Below, one piece after another: positions 46,700 through 59,384 of a stretch of DNA of 64,000 nucleotides (positions are counted from its first letter, which is position 1; each line of letters starts with the position of its first letter). The notes beneath the pieces were generated by a model. That model made no database searches and had not been told where the DNA came from. It was given only the letters and a program-made list of their open reading frames with translations. The position numbers and the translations under genes were made by a program. Location of the stretch: NCBI GenBank assembly GCA_026419785.1, contig JAODTK010005904.1, positions 79,829 to 143,828 of the forward strand, read 5' to 3'. The DNA is from Sclerodactyla briareus. Lineage: Eukaryota > Echinodermata > Holothuroidea > Dendrochirotida > Sclerodactylidae.

Positions 46700-49600
46700 T
46701 GAACTTCCAAGAAAGGAGTATCATCATGATCTTCGCAAGTACTATCACTCATAATCATCATTGTCAAAACTGACCAACAAATGTCATTCCAAAGTCCCTG
46801 AGTGCAGGCATTGGCAAAGATCTGTACCGACAGGTTATCGGACCTGCAAGAACAACGAGCAGTGGAACAGTCGGATCTCAACGGGGATCTTCACCGTCTC
46901 GATGTATGCGTCTTGGGAGCTGGGAGCACCTCAGGAGTGGCTGGCTTGCCCTGACCAGTTGTGTCCTTGTGGAAGCCGTGCATTAGAGGATCCAGGAACT
47001 GCTGTTGAGCAACGCTTGCCTGACCTCATGTCACTGTGGCCTGGATCTGGACTAGGAGGATGTGCTGCTTGAGAGCACCGGGGGTGTGAGGAAGGTCGTC
47101 ACTTTCAGCCATGGGCTTGCAGAATAGATGTCATCGCAACTCGTGGAATGCTCGCAATCCGATGCCCTTGGTGAGTATGCAGCAGAACGAATGTTTACGC
47201 CACTGTAGAGAGCAGGTCGTCAGTGACTACTGTGGCATCCGAGAGCATCCGCATAAGCCTTGATGACCTCTGTGCAGCTTTAGGTGGACTTGCACGCCAG
47301 GTTTATTGCCTATATGAGGAACTCCTAGTGTTGTCTGGCCCTGATAATAGCATGGAAGGCTGGCCTTGTCTCTCTAGACCTAGAGTTTTTCATACTGGTT
47401 GCACTTGGATTACCTCCGAAATCGGTGGCCATCAACATGGACGTTCTTCAGCAGCAGGTCATAATGCTAGCTATGACCAGCACCAGCGTATGGGGCTGCG
47501 CTGTGATGCTATTACTGCTTGGTGGATTAGGACGTGCGTCATGCCTACTGTCCTCAAAAAACAGCTGTTATTGCTTCTGGTATGTTCGGAGGCCGTGATG
47601 CCCAGATTTAGATTGAGGTCTTTGTAGTACTCCAGGGTTCTTGCTGCCAGATACTCAGTCAGATGCTTTCGTCTTGTCATGGGAAATGAACCGGCTCATC
47701 GGAATGCGTTTGAGGCTGGTGTCATCTCTGATCTGATATTGGACCGGATCCGTCCCTTGCCTTCGTTTCTCTCTTGTTGTACCCTTCAGGGAGTCAGCCT
47801 GTAAGTATCAAGACCAGGAATGATCTCATCACGTCTCTGTCAGAGACACCAGTAGGCATAGAACATTCACTCCGAATCTTGAATGTCCTATGTAAGCTTT
47901 GCACGACCAACATACAATTCCGCTCCCCAAGTGCGATCTTGCGATTTGTTTCACCTCAGTGAGTGTGAAGAGTCATGTTTCAGAAATCACGGCATCGCGC
48001 TGCAGACCACTTGCATCTTTTAGCTGCTGCTTGAACACATCGGGTGTTCTGTTTTCCCAATTTCACGGAGGTGGATCAATTTTGATTTGTCAGTGCAGCA
48101 GTTCCGTTTGGAACGAAACAGTTGCTATCGTGTAGAACTTGAACTCGTAATTTCCGGTGGCTCGTTTCAGGTCAATGTCTCGATTGGACCATCAGCCTCC
48201 AGTAGGGATCCTTGTTCTCCTCCAGGTCTACAGTCGTGTCCCGGAGTTTCACGCTGGTTTTCTCGTTGCCAGATCTGTACACCTTTGGTTCTGTTTCTCC
48301 ACTGGTGCCCACAGGGGAGTCCCCATTGATTCGCTCGGACAGTCTCTTCTTACAACGTCTGCCCAGTGGCATCAATATAGGATCTGAGGACGGACTTGTC
48401 TGGACTGTAGGCATGAGTGATCAGATTGTGCAGTGTTCACCTTCAGTGGCAAATGGGTTCCCATGACTCAGGATCACAGCATGATTTGGTCGATTCAGCA
48501 AGCTCCCCCTTCTCTAATGCACTTGGTACAAGGTCATGGTGCTCTGAGGCCTTGGCAACTTCCGGCTTCGCCTTGGGGACTTCCAACTCTTCGACAAGCA
48601 CAACATTTCTTGTGGCGCCAAGACGACTCTTTTGGCGTTGGCGTTGCTGGAGATACCAATGAGTCCAGCACGAACCTTCATTTGCTTGTTCAGTGTTCAC
48701 ATGCCTCGTCGTCTCCAACAGTTTATGAACGGGATCTAGTTCTTGGTGACGGATACGTTGCATCCTTCTAGTTCCTTCCAGAGTTAGAGTGGTTGGTTCT
48801 CAGCTACATATTTGCGATGTATCGGGCTGAGTCGCTGTACTTGATTCGGTTCAACTAAGAACCATCTCGCTCATTTTGCTTTTCCAGCTTCGATATGGAG
48901 AGCGGAGGTATCATATCTGGGTTGCTGCCACGAAGAAAGAATCGTCTCCACTCGATGGTGTTATGTGTTGCATCATTGATTTGAACATGGTATTTCTCAT
49001 CTCTCAGTCTCACAGTCCTTGAATGCCTTCACTACTTCAGGCAGTCGCCTGGCTTGGAGAGAGCGTGGTGTTGGCTACTTTCAACGGATCTGGCCTTTTG
49101 CATTTGTCCCCTCTAGCCAGGCATCTTCCACTCCCTCTGTTGCTCCCAAGCAGGCGTCATCTGTTGTGTGAAGAACCTCTTCCAGTGCCATCTCATACAT
49201 GGCTACATATGTTGATGTGGGCCGAGAGCGCGCTTGTATTGGTTTGCATCCCAGGTCTGCCGTGTGGCAGAACCATACACATTGGCTTCCATCAGGCATC
49301 ATCTGTGTCAAGTTTTCAATGGGGGGCACCGGAGCTCGCAGAGCATCCATGACTCCATTAGCTCTCATAGTTCTGGGCACACATCTGTGCTTTCCAGTCC
49401 GGCCTTGCATCTAGCAGCTGCACCACCTTCGCGTGGAGAGCATGTCAAATGAAATGCGCGTCAGATGATCGTCACCAACTGCCAAGTACCACAGCTGACT
49501 TGCTTGCATGAGCACAGTCAGTCAGTTGGTCATTGTGTGTCACCTCTGGGAGTAGTGGTAATGCTCCCACTTGAGTCACGGACTGGCATCGCAGACTGCA

Positions 49601-50134
49601 GTGAGTTGTAGCCTGCCCAGCCAGAAATCTTGCTGGACTGTCCTCCGTCTTTCATCCTGGATATAGCAGAGTCGATAACCCATCCACTGATATGATTCAG
49701 AGACTATCAGCTCATTGATAGTGAAGTCCTCGGTTCCATAACTGGGCTGTGGCCGGCTTGTCAGAGTGCAGCACATCTACATGGTATGGGGTGACCGTCA
49801 ACTTGGTGCCTCAACTAGGGACTAGATGTGTTGATACGGCTTCCGGGAACATCAGCTCTTTGGTTCCACAGTAACCGTTTCCACGAGTGATTCTTCCCAT
49901 CCGCAGTGGTCCTCGGCCAAGTCTGTGTTTGCCTGTCAGCAAGAAGACAAGATACCCTTTTCCAAGAATATCATGTGAATGCCAACTGGAGTAGCTTTGA
50001 CACGGCCAACTAAAAACACATCTAAACGCTGCAAAGAACACAAGTGGACTCTCCAGAGTACAGTGATATGTGGAACGCGCACAATACATAAAAGAGGCTT
50101 TAACTACAGCGAAGACCCGAACACAGAAAACCAA
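46700..50134 (-). pseudogene. Degraded transposase-like gene of the 8.6-kb transposon (XPG/PIN-like and cysteine-rich CXC-like parts)
   Basis: Reading the minus strand, blocks in several frames match a protein I recall from many invertebrate genomes as a large transposon-linked ORF. They are NELIVSESYQWMGY (49,690), ALEEVLHTTDDACLG (49,180), KLRDTTVDLEENKDPYWRLM (48,220), GNYEFKFYTI (48,140), FDTY-like GLDTYRLTP (47,800), REKRRQGTDPVQYQIRDDTS (47,750), SRFISHDKTKAS (47,680) and a C-terminal RSDCSTARCSCRSDN (46,850) with tesmin/CXC-type cysteines. The family is expected to contain an XPG/PIN-type nuclease part. GC content is higher than the flanks. Frequent frameshifts mean no intact ORF. The family match is from memory, not from a search. 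Confidence 0.55.
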
Positions 50135-50439
50135 CCCAATAGCAACGCAATCTAACCGTAACCCCGACCACCTGAGAGCGCAGGAAGTAGGGGGGGGGGG
50201 GAGTTATACCTACATACCCCGTCCTGATAGTACAAACCCTCCCGACATCGCTTACTAGGATCCACTGCAGGAGCTTCGCATGGTCGGCCTCAAGGCAAAG
50301 CTACATGTCACCCTGGGCAAGATCACCAGAAAAAGCCAAACGGCTTAGTGATTCCTTGGACCAACGGTCATTGTTGTGTTCAAGTTCTTAATTTCCCGAA
50401 CACAGTCTCATGATAAACTGAGATCAATAGCAATATGTA

Positions 50440-53190
50440 CTAGGCATGTTTCATGACCAGCCATGCAGTTTTGACATAGCCTGATTACAAGGGAAAAGTA
50501 ATCGGCCAAAAATACCAGACTGTACAAGCCGTATATGATGTCGCTTGAACTGTTGACTGTTGTACAACAATAAATACTTCATGTACCACATGGAAGAACA
50601 CCACCAGTTTGACTTTATCCCACCAGCATTGTTGGACTTTGCCTAATATTACAAGGTAAAAGTGCCCAAAATACCAGAATTTTACAAGTTTCCGCTTTCT
50701 GCCCAAAGTGGACTCCCCTACTCATACAACAATAAAAAGCTTTTGTAACTCATCAATGGGAAGCACACCCAAGTTTGAACTTGATCCCACCAGCATTGTT
50801 GGACTTTGCCTGATTACAAGTAAAAGGTCCAAAAATACCAGAATTTTCAAATTTTCCAAAACTAAAAATTTTTCAAAATTGACCCCCTACTCATACAAAT
50901 CGATAGCGTTCATGCACCATCATGGGAAGCACCACGGCACCAAGTTTGAAGTTGATCCCACCATGCAATTGGACTTTGCCTGATTACCAGGTAAAAGTGC
51001 CCAAAATCGCAGAATTTTACAATTTTTCAACTTTCTGCCCAAAGTTGACCCCTACGCATACAAAAATAAAAATCTGTTATGTACTCATCATGGAAGCACA
51101 CCCACCAGTTTGAACTTGATCCCACAGGCATGTTGGACTTTGCCTGATTACTAAAACAAACACAAAACAAAAAAAAAAAAAAAAAACAAGTAACGTGCCC
51201 AAAATACCAGAATTTTACAAGTTTCCACTTTTTCCCCAAAAGTTACCCCCAACTCATACAACAATAAATAACTTCATGTACTCATCATGGAAGCACACCC
51301 CCACGTGTGCCACTTGAATCCGCACCAGGAATGGGTTGGACTTTGCTGATTACAGTAAAAGTGCCCAAAATACCAGAATTCACAATTTTTCTCATTTTTC
51401 GCCAAAATTTTTTGGGGGCTCCCCTACTCATACAACAATGAAAGCTTTTCATGTCCATCCAGGGGAAGCACACCCCCAAGTTTGAACTTGATCCCACCAG
51501 GCATGTTGGACTTTGCCTGATTACAAGTAAAAGGCCAAAAATCCCAGAATTTTACCAGTTTCCACTTTTTGCTAAAAATTGACCCCCTACCATTACAACA
51601 ATAAATAGGGTCAGTACTCATCATGGGAGCAAACCACCAAGTTTGAAGTTGATCCACCAGGCATGTTGGATTTCCTGATTTACAGGTAAAAGTTGCCCAA
51701 AATACCAGAATTTTACAATTTTCCACTTTCGCCCCAAATTTGACCCCCTACATCTACAACATAAAAAGCGTTCCTGTCCTCATCATGGGATCATCCCCAC
51801 CAAGTTTGAACTTGATCCCACCAGCATTGTTGGACTTTGCCTGATACCAAGGTAAAAGTGCCCAAAATACTATAATTTTACAATTTTCCACTTTTTCCCC
51901 AAAATTGACCCCCAATCATACAACAATATAACGTTCATGTACTCATCTGGAAGCAACCACCAGTCGGACCTTGACCCACCAGGAATGTTGGACTTGCCTG
52001 ATTACAAAGTTAAAGTGCCAAAAATACCAGACTTTCACATTTCCAGTTTTCGCCCAAAATTGACCCCCTACTCATACACCATAATAGCATCATGTACTCA
52101 CCATGGGAGCACCCCACCAGTTTGAAGTTGATCCCACCAGGCAGTTGGACTTTGCCTGATTACAGGTGTAAAAGTGCCAAAAATACCAGAATTTTACAAG
52201 GATCCACTTTTGCCCCAAATTGACTCCCTACTCATCACAACAATAAGCGTTCATGTACTCATCATGGGAAGCACACCCACCAGTTTGAACTTGATCCCAC
52301 CAGGCATGTGGTACTTTGCCTGATTACAAGGTAAAAGTGCTCCAAAATACCAGAATTTTACAATGATTCCATCTTTTTGCCCAAAATTGAACCCCTGCTC
52401 ATACAGCCAAATAAAATACGTTCATGTCCTCATCAGGGAACACAACCACCAAGTAGGAACTTGATCCCATCAGGCATTTGGACTTTGCCTGATTACGAGG
52501 TTAAAATTGCCCAAAAATACCATAATTTTACAACTTTCCACTTTTTGGGCCCAAAATTGACCCCCTACCAATTCAACAATAAATACCGTTCAAGTACTCT
52601 CCATGGGAAGAAAGCACACCCACCAAGTTTGAACGTGGATCCCACCAGGCATGTTGGGACTTTGCCTGATTACAAGGTGTAAAGTAAAAGTGCCAATTCC
52701 TAATACCAGAATTTTACAATGTTTCCACTTTTTGCCCCAAATTGACCCATACCCATTACAACAATAATAGCGTTCATGTACTCTCATGGGAAGCACACCC
52801 ACAAGTTTGATATTGATCCCACCAGCATGTTGGACTTGCCTGATTGCAAGGTATAAAAGTGCCAAAAATACCAGAATTTTACAAGTCTTCCACTTTGTGC
52901 CCAAATTGACCCCCCCCTCCTACTCATACAACAATAAATAGCGTTCTGACTCTTCAGGGAAAGCACACCCACCAAGTTTGAACTGATCCACCAGGCATGT
53001 TGGACTTCACCTGATACAAGGTAAAAGTGCCCAAAATACCAGAATTGTACAAGATTCCACGTGTTGCCCAAAATTGACCCCTAGTCTACAACAATAAATA
53101 GCGTTCATGTACTAACCATGGAAAAGGACCCCACTAAGTGTTGAACTTGATATCACCAGGCAGTTGACTTAGCCCTGATACAAGGTGAGG
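50440..53190. repeat. Satellite array of about 168-bp units, 16 copies, inside the transposon
   Basis: Each unit contains tgatcccaccaggcatgttg, gactttgcctgattacaagg, aaaagtgcccaaaataccag, aattttacaa, cactttttgcccaaaattga and ccccctactcatacaacaat. The 'ccagaattttaca' word recurs at intervals of 157-200 bp (mean about 169). Divergence is mainly single-base indels. A 20-base A-tract inflates one unit near 51,170. Open frames on both strands here are artefacts of the repeat. Confidence 0.95.
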
Positions 53191-54150
53191 CGTTACATAC
53201 AACACATTACATACACCACAAACGCCACGCTGTGACTGCATAGAGTTCCTTGGGACGGCCAGTCCAAGAATCAAACAAATGGCGTATGCCGGCAATTTTT
53301 CCCATCGGAAAAGAGGATTCGGCATCTACTATTCCAAGTAATTTCTTGATAATGGTCAATAAAAGTAGAAAAAGAAAAACTCAACCCCGTGTGAACAGCC
53401 GCTGTGGTTGTGATTTGCCGGAAATTACCAAAGTCCAACAGGAGCCCCATCCCATGCAAATCAGTGAAATTAGGAACTGGGTAAACATGGAATATACCAG
53501 TGCAAATATGGTCCAAGCTGCAGGCCGGTAGGGGGGGGGGGGGGGGGAAGCACTCAAAAACGACCCACCCTAATTGCGAGGCCCCACTTTATGAAATATA
53601 CTTCTGAACCCAATCCAGAAATTCATATCGAGGTCAGTTGAGCATTCTTATTTCTTGTTGAAATGTTGTGGGACAAGGAATTATCTCGAAACAGGTCTAA
53701 CCAGCTCTCCAAACGAGAGCGCACATTAAACACAGACCACGATAGCAACTCGCTCGACAAAGACGGAGGGTCTCTGACGGGTGGTGTTTGGTGGTGTAAT
53801 TATCACTGTACATAGATATTACTAGTCGTAGCAGCCAACACATCATAGACATATACTGGTTGATGCATAACAACTTCTAACACAGTGACAGGAGTCCTAA
53901 TTCGATTTTTCTCTGCTAACTATGACTCATGACGAACCTCAAAGGTTGCCTCCCAGATTTTCGTTGCTCCCATGCACGTAAACGCATTATTCGTTAAGCT
54001 GGGTCTCTGTTTACGAATTAAATACAACATTGGTGATTTGCAACCTGTTCTGGTTCAACATTCCAAATTTGGGCCCTTGGACTGGCTAAAATATACTAAG
54101 ACTTATAAATAAATTCAATGCTTCAAGCAGTTAAGGTGAGTTGATAACAC
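53191..54150. other. Transposon interior between the satellite and the right end; nothing recognised
   Basis: It holds a 17-base G-run near 53,532. The open frame at 53,250-53,531 lacks a recognisable domain. Confidence 0.4.
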
Positions 54151-54179
54151 GGAGCTTGATTAGCCTTTATAACCAGGAC

Positions 54180-54742
54180 TATGTCACCTAGAAATTGAGA
54201 TACTTAAAATTTTTTTTTTTTGAAAATCCAAGATGACCGCCTTAACTACAATTAGCCTATTCTACTTGTTACCACTAGATTTCTTGCCCATACAATCGTA
54301 GGTTCAGCCGTTAAAGTCATGACTCTAGGTCACCTAGATTCCGAGATGGTGAGAAAATTCATAATCACGGTGACCATTTTAAAAATCCAAGATGGCCGCC
54401 ACATATGTGTCCGGCAAATGGTCAACACTGATTTTCTGATTTTACACTATACAGTTTCCAAAAATGTATAGATTTACAGATGTCCACAAGTCCAACGAAT
54501 TTACATAATATTTAGCCATTAAAATCGGGACTCGAGACCCCTAGATGTCGAGATATTGAGAAACACCAATTTTAAAGCCGCCATTTTGAAAATCCAAGAT
54601 GGCCGCCACATATGTGTCCGGCAAATGGTCAACATTGTTTTCTGATCGCTTACACTCTACAGTTCCCAAAAATTTATATATCTGCAAATCTCAAAAAAAA
54701 AATCCAACGAAACCATAATTTTGAACATAGTGAACCTGACTA
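54180..54742 (-). repeat. Right inverted end and subterminal repeat units of the transposon
   Basis: Three degenerate units with 'aaaatccaagatggccgcc' (54,225, 54,390, 54,590). The last two share 'acatatgtgtccggcaaatg' and 'gtcaaca'. They are inverted relative to 46,127-46,560. Confidence 0.75.
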
Positions 54743-55560
54743 TTAGTTGCTGATGATGCTTTGCTATACAGGCCAATTCGCTCATTTGACGATCACCTCA
54801 TTCCCACAAGGATCTGAACTCTCAGTCCGGGCAAAGGCATTTGATATGACATTTAATCCATCTAAATGCTATATGATGTCGATCAAGCGTAGTGGAGCCA
54901 AATCCCAATTTTTCTATTCCATCTATGATCATTTTTTTGAGTGTGTTGTCACACAACACTATCTTGGTGTCCTTCTGAATGAAAGCTTGTCTCTTTCTAC
55001 CCACATTGACAGTATTTGCTCAAGGGCAAGTAGAACTCTTGGGTTTCTCAATAGAAATCTGCATTTTAGCCCTGCAGAAGTGTGTGAGCTTGCCTATACC
55101 TCCCTGTGCGGCTCAACCCTAGGGTATGCTTCACAAATTTGGACTCGTTAGAAAACATCTATATAAATAACATCAAAAGAATTCAAAGAAGAGCTGCACA
55201 TGTGGGGACACGTGACTTCCGTAGACAGACAAGTGTGACAGATATTAGAGTCCTTGAACTGGGAACACTGTCTGAAAGAGGAAAAAAAAAAAAAGCCAGG
55301 CTTGTACTCTGAGACTTGGTACATGTAGGCATGGTTTCTACATCCAATCCTCCATAAATATCAAGCCTTCAGTACAGTTTCTGATCTATTAGAGACTGGG
55401 ATGAATTACCATACCTTGTTAAGGGAAGCCGCCAGTTCTGAAGTGTTTAACGCCAGCCTGCCCACACACATCTCGTTGTGTACCCGGAAGGGGTTTTAAC
55501 GAGTACAAAACAGTGTTTTAACGAGTACAAAGCAGAATGATATTTAAAAGTTGAATGAAC
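54743..55560 (+). mobile_element. LINE, 3' half (continues 45,100-46,126)
   Basis: The first codons give A-D-D-A-L-L-Y-R-P-I-R-S, the catalytic A-D-D box. Then MTFNPSKCYMMSIKRSG, YLGVLLNESLSLSTHI, RTLGFLNRNLHFSP, YASQIWTR, QRRAA, TRDF and, after 55,310, a SSEVFNASLPTH tail. The 3' tail follows (acccggaaggggttttaacg). The LINE contains frameshifts in addition to the transposon. Confidence 0.85.
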
Positions 55561-55780
55561 AGTAGTGACAGCTCAATCGACAATCACAATGAGTAGAGCA
55601 CTCTTGTGGCAATGTTCGGCAGTATGGGAAACCAAGATTTACTGATCAACATCCTCGTTGTGATACCCGGAAGGGGTTTTAACGAGTACAAAGCAGAATG
55701 ATATTTAAAAGTTGAATGAACAATGAAAAAAAAAAAAAACAAAAATTGGACAGCTCAATCAACAATCACAATTAGTGTTG
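55482..55780 (+). repeat. Partial tandem duplication of the LINE 3' tail
   Basis: The text 'acccggaaggggttttaacg', 'agtacaaagcagaatgatat' and 'acagctcaatc.acaatcaca' occurs at 55,482-55,590 and again at 55,660-55,772. The linker text around 55,613 (atgttcggcagtatgggaaa) recurs in part at 56,703. Confidence 0.8.
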
Positions 55781-58700
55781 AACGATTACGGTATTGGAAT
55801 CAGAATTGGTAAATTGCTCATCTAGTTCCGATCACGAGATACCGATTACCCATAACACATGAGAAAGCAGAAATTGCAACATTTACCACTCAAATCGGAA
55901 CACTGTGTACGTAAACACACATTCAAATATCACACCAGTTGAAACAAAAATGTCTTGCAATTTCCACATGCGCTGGGCATCCCCCCCCCCCTCCGAAACC
56001 CGCTCTCCCCGATAAATAAAACCCACAAAACGATCGTTTCTCCAGCTGTAATATAACTAGGTTATATGCTGTGCATCGCGCTACTGTAAACACTGTACAT
56101 ATAACATAAGACACACTCAAACTACAATGACCCTATGCCACCAGTACATAACCATTGCCTCAATTTGGCATGGATACCGAAGCAAGACACGGCCTGGGAT
56201 TGTGAATGTGCTAAAATCATTGCGAAAATCAGTGAGAAATTGGTGAATCAATCCATTAATTCATGGCACTGAGTACCATATGTCTATGCGAGTCACGGGC
56301 CACAGCAATATTTTGGCGAATCGGCGACCGCTACGGGTTTCGATCTTAATCACAGGGTCAATGCAAAAACCCCATAGATGTTAAGTGTGTTCGGAGAGAT
56401 GATCGAGTTGATATGAAGTGACCGCACTACAAGTGTACACACGTTCACACTGTTGTATGTGTACAGTGTATGCACAGAAGATATTTTCAGGCTTCTAGTT
56501 TGTGTAGCCAGCCGCGCATATCGACTTTATGATATTTACAAGAGTATCGGAGCTTCCGAATCCATTTCGCAAGCTGACATATAATATTTTGTTTCTTTTG
56601 CCGGGAGCCCAAACATATGCATGCAATAAAAAGGATGAAATCGGATGAAGATGACAAAGCTGGAATTACGACTACACCTGTTAGGTCTATTGATGCACTC
56701 TGTGGCATGTTCGGCAGTAATGGGCACAAGATTTATTGATCTGTACTTTTCGAGCATCCCCCCCCCCCCCTTTTCCTAGATTCTTAAATCCCCTAATTAA
56801 ATTGAGACCTAGGCCTAGCATAGGCCCTTGACCAGGACGTGTGTTACAGACGCTACACTCCCACCTCTACAATCACAGTAAGTGTTAAGAGTGTAAGTGA
56901 GCTATACGCTACTCCACAAATTTGGAGTACTGCGACGAGTACTCTAAGGCCATGAACCATTTCCACAAATCCTATTAGATTTGCTATTTGCCCACGCCTG
57001 TCACGCCGGGCTCTGCACAAACCACTAGGGTTGCCCAGTATATTATTTGCCAAATATACCTGCTGCCAGGCATCGACAGCTTGTGGTAACGGAAAATAAA
57101 AATGCATGCAAAGCTGTAAGTTGCCTTGTTTCTCGGCCTAATGTGTTGCACTAGTTTCAGACATAGCCATGCTTGGGAACACGTGGTCATCACCTACTTA
57201 CCCTGTTCACTAGCATTACTGACAATGCATTCCCACTGATATGTACAGTGCGTTACACACCTACCAAGTCGGCCACTCAGTGATTGGTAAAGGCCGCCCG
57301 ACAGGAAACCTTTTTATCGCACACAATTAACATTCTATGGAGTTTCTAACTGGACTCTATGTGATTAAGACTGGAATTATGAGCGATCGTCGATCCACTT
57401 CGATCCACGATACTGCAATGTATTTCGCAGTGGGCCTACAAATCTTGAAGAATTAATGTGTTTAATTGGGCAATTGGTGGTAAAAATAAATAGTACATAA
57501 AGGTCAGGCTGAAGGACTCGGAGTCCGGTCTCGTCTCGAGTCCTTTTTTTTTCAGGGACTCCGGACTGGGACTCGAAGTTCCATGGACTCGGACTCGACC
57601 CAAAGGACTCGGAGACTCGGTCCGAGTCCGGTCCGAGTCCTCTAGTTTTACAAATAAGAACTTGATTTTACGATCGTACAACTAAGACAATTAAAATAAT
57701 ACGCAGGAAACTCTACCGAAATAGTAGCCCAAACTGTTTCCACGTACTTCCGACTGCCCGAGTCTAAATCAGGAGGGAAATTACATCATTCTCACACGCT
57801 AGCAGTTTCGGTCACTTAATCAATTATTGAGATAAACAGATAAATGCTAAGGAAAAATATTACATTGTGCCGAAAAAGTTGCTAGTTAGAAAAATGTTTG
57901 CATATAAATCGCAGGACCAAAATTATCATAATTTTTTTGGAATCGAATCCAAATGATGTGATACCTGCGACGACCCGACGTTACAGCATTATTGCTGTTA
58001 TTAATGATTACATCACACGAACATAAAAAACCGGAAATACTGTTTGCGGAAGATTTAGAGCCTAGCTTTCATCTCACATGTGCCAATTTATGTTAGGAGA
58101 CTTTCTTAGTAACCATGTGCTTCTCATATTCTGTCATCGTAACTGATAGTAGGTATTCTACTTTTCTGCCCTACACGGTTAATCAATGTGAATAGTTCAT
58201 GACGGAAGTTACCGGCAGGGGTGTAATTCTCTATAATTCATTGGGGTGCAATTGCTTTTGCCCCCGTGAACATTTGCAGTAACACTTTAATTTCGATATC
58301 TCTTGATCGATATGATGCGTCATTTCGTCATCTGGCATACCATATTATAACGAATAGTGAGGTACCGCTAGTGAATAGATAATGTATGTGAATTAAAGAG
58401 TTATCACGGCAGGGAGGATGGGTTCAATGATGAAGAAAGCTCCCATAAAAAAAGTAGATGAATGTGGAAGAGAGCAAAATTCATCTCTATGCTTTTTCAA
58501 TGATAGTAAGGCAGGGCATACAATATTTTACAAATTTGATTTTCAAATTCATGTCATATTTTTCTTGAATGGCCTGTAGCTTGCAGGGAGTCCAGCCTAC
58601 AAGACAACTCATGCACCTAAAGTATAGTCATTATTGCCCTGTAGCTCTCATCATCAAGTATATCATTAGAACCTCTGATTATTCGGCATGCGTAGGACCC

Positions 58701-59384
58701 CCCCAGTACGCTTTTCAAGTTTTTCGTTATGCAGTATCTTGTCGATCAGTAATTGTCGATGATATCCGCTGCACTCAAAACATTGCCCGATATATAGCAA
58801 TATTGTAGTTTTGCCATAAATTTGTAAAATAGTACAGGTCAAATTTGCATAAGCCACTCGAGGGGATTCGGACTCGGGACACTGGACCGGACTCGAAAGC
58901 TGAGGCTCGGACTGCGCAACTCGGAAGCTGAGGATCGGACTCGGAACTGATGACTCGGACTCGGATTGAGAGGACTCGACTCCAGCACTGATAAAGGTCT
59001 CGTGCGTAGATTGGTTGTCCAGCCACAAGGCTCGTAAACATTGTTTATGAGATGGTGGCAAGGGTAATACCTGTAAAGCGCATTGAGCAGCAGGCTGTGG
59101 TTAGTTGTGTGCGATTCCATAGCCACTCACTGTCAGGTAAGCAGAGCCGGCATGCAGACTTCCGTTGATAGGGCTGCGCTATCGGCTATGTTTATATTAC
59201 CTGATTTGCGAGCGTCTGTGAGAGTTGTTTTAAAGACTGCACGGCGTTATGGGAAATGAATTTCAGAGGAAATAACATGCTTTTGCAATTATAATATTTT
59301 TTTGTGGTGTAAATCGCGATGTAGCATTTTACACACACACAAGTTTTGCGATTACTCGGTATTGCTACTCGCTGACAACACTAC
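55773..59384. mobile_element. Probable older hAT-type element, non-autonomous
   Basis: The left end is TAGTGTTGAACGA and the right end, reversed, is GTAGTGTTGTCAGCGA. The flanks ATCACAAT (55,765-55,772) and ATCACAGT (59,385-59,392) match at 7 of 8 bases, as an aged 8-bp target duplication would. No transposase text is seen. The young hAT at 57,505 is nested inside. Confidence 0.35.
57505..58990. mobile_element. Non-autonomous hAT element, 1,486 bp
   Basis: A perfect 8-bp duplication ATAAAGGT flanks it (57,497-57,504 and 58,991-58,998). The ends are CAGGCTGAAGGACTCGGAGTC on the left and, reversed, CAGTGCTGGAGTCGAGTCC on the right. Subterminal regions are made of gactcgga/tccgagtc words. There is no transposase ORF. 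An 8-bp duplication plus CAG-type ends defines the hAT superfamily. Confidence 0.75.

Larger units (their letters stand above)
46127..54742. mobile_element. 8.6-kb DNA transposon with inverted ends, inserted in a LINE; possibly Academ superfamily
   Basis: The left end is TAGTCAGTCACTCAATG and the right end, reversed, is TAGTCAGGTTCACTATG. Similarity continues for hundreds of bases (gagattt, gggaac, gatcagaaaac, ccaagatggccgcc). The element carries a minus-strand transposase-like gene (46,700-50,134) and a satellite array (50,440-53,190). The 3-bp TTA duplication is compatible with Academ (3-4 bp), Zator, CMC or PIF-Harbinger (TWA). The cysteine-rich C-terminus and nuclease-like blocks make Academ my first guess. 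The inverted ends have diverged noticeably, so the copy is old. Confidence 0.7.

Noticed and set aside
46761-49452. Plus-strand open frames of 60-134 codons
   Set aside because: They are shadows of the minus-strand transposase-like gene. The minus strand carries the recognisable blocks.
50485-53071. Many open frames on both strands
   Set aside because: They are translations of the 168-bp satellite.
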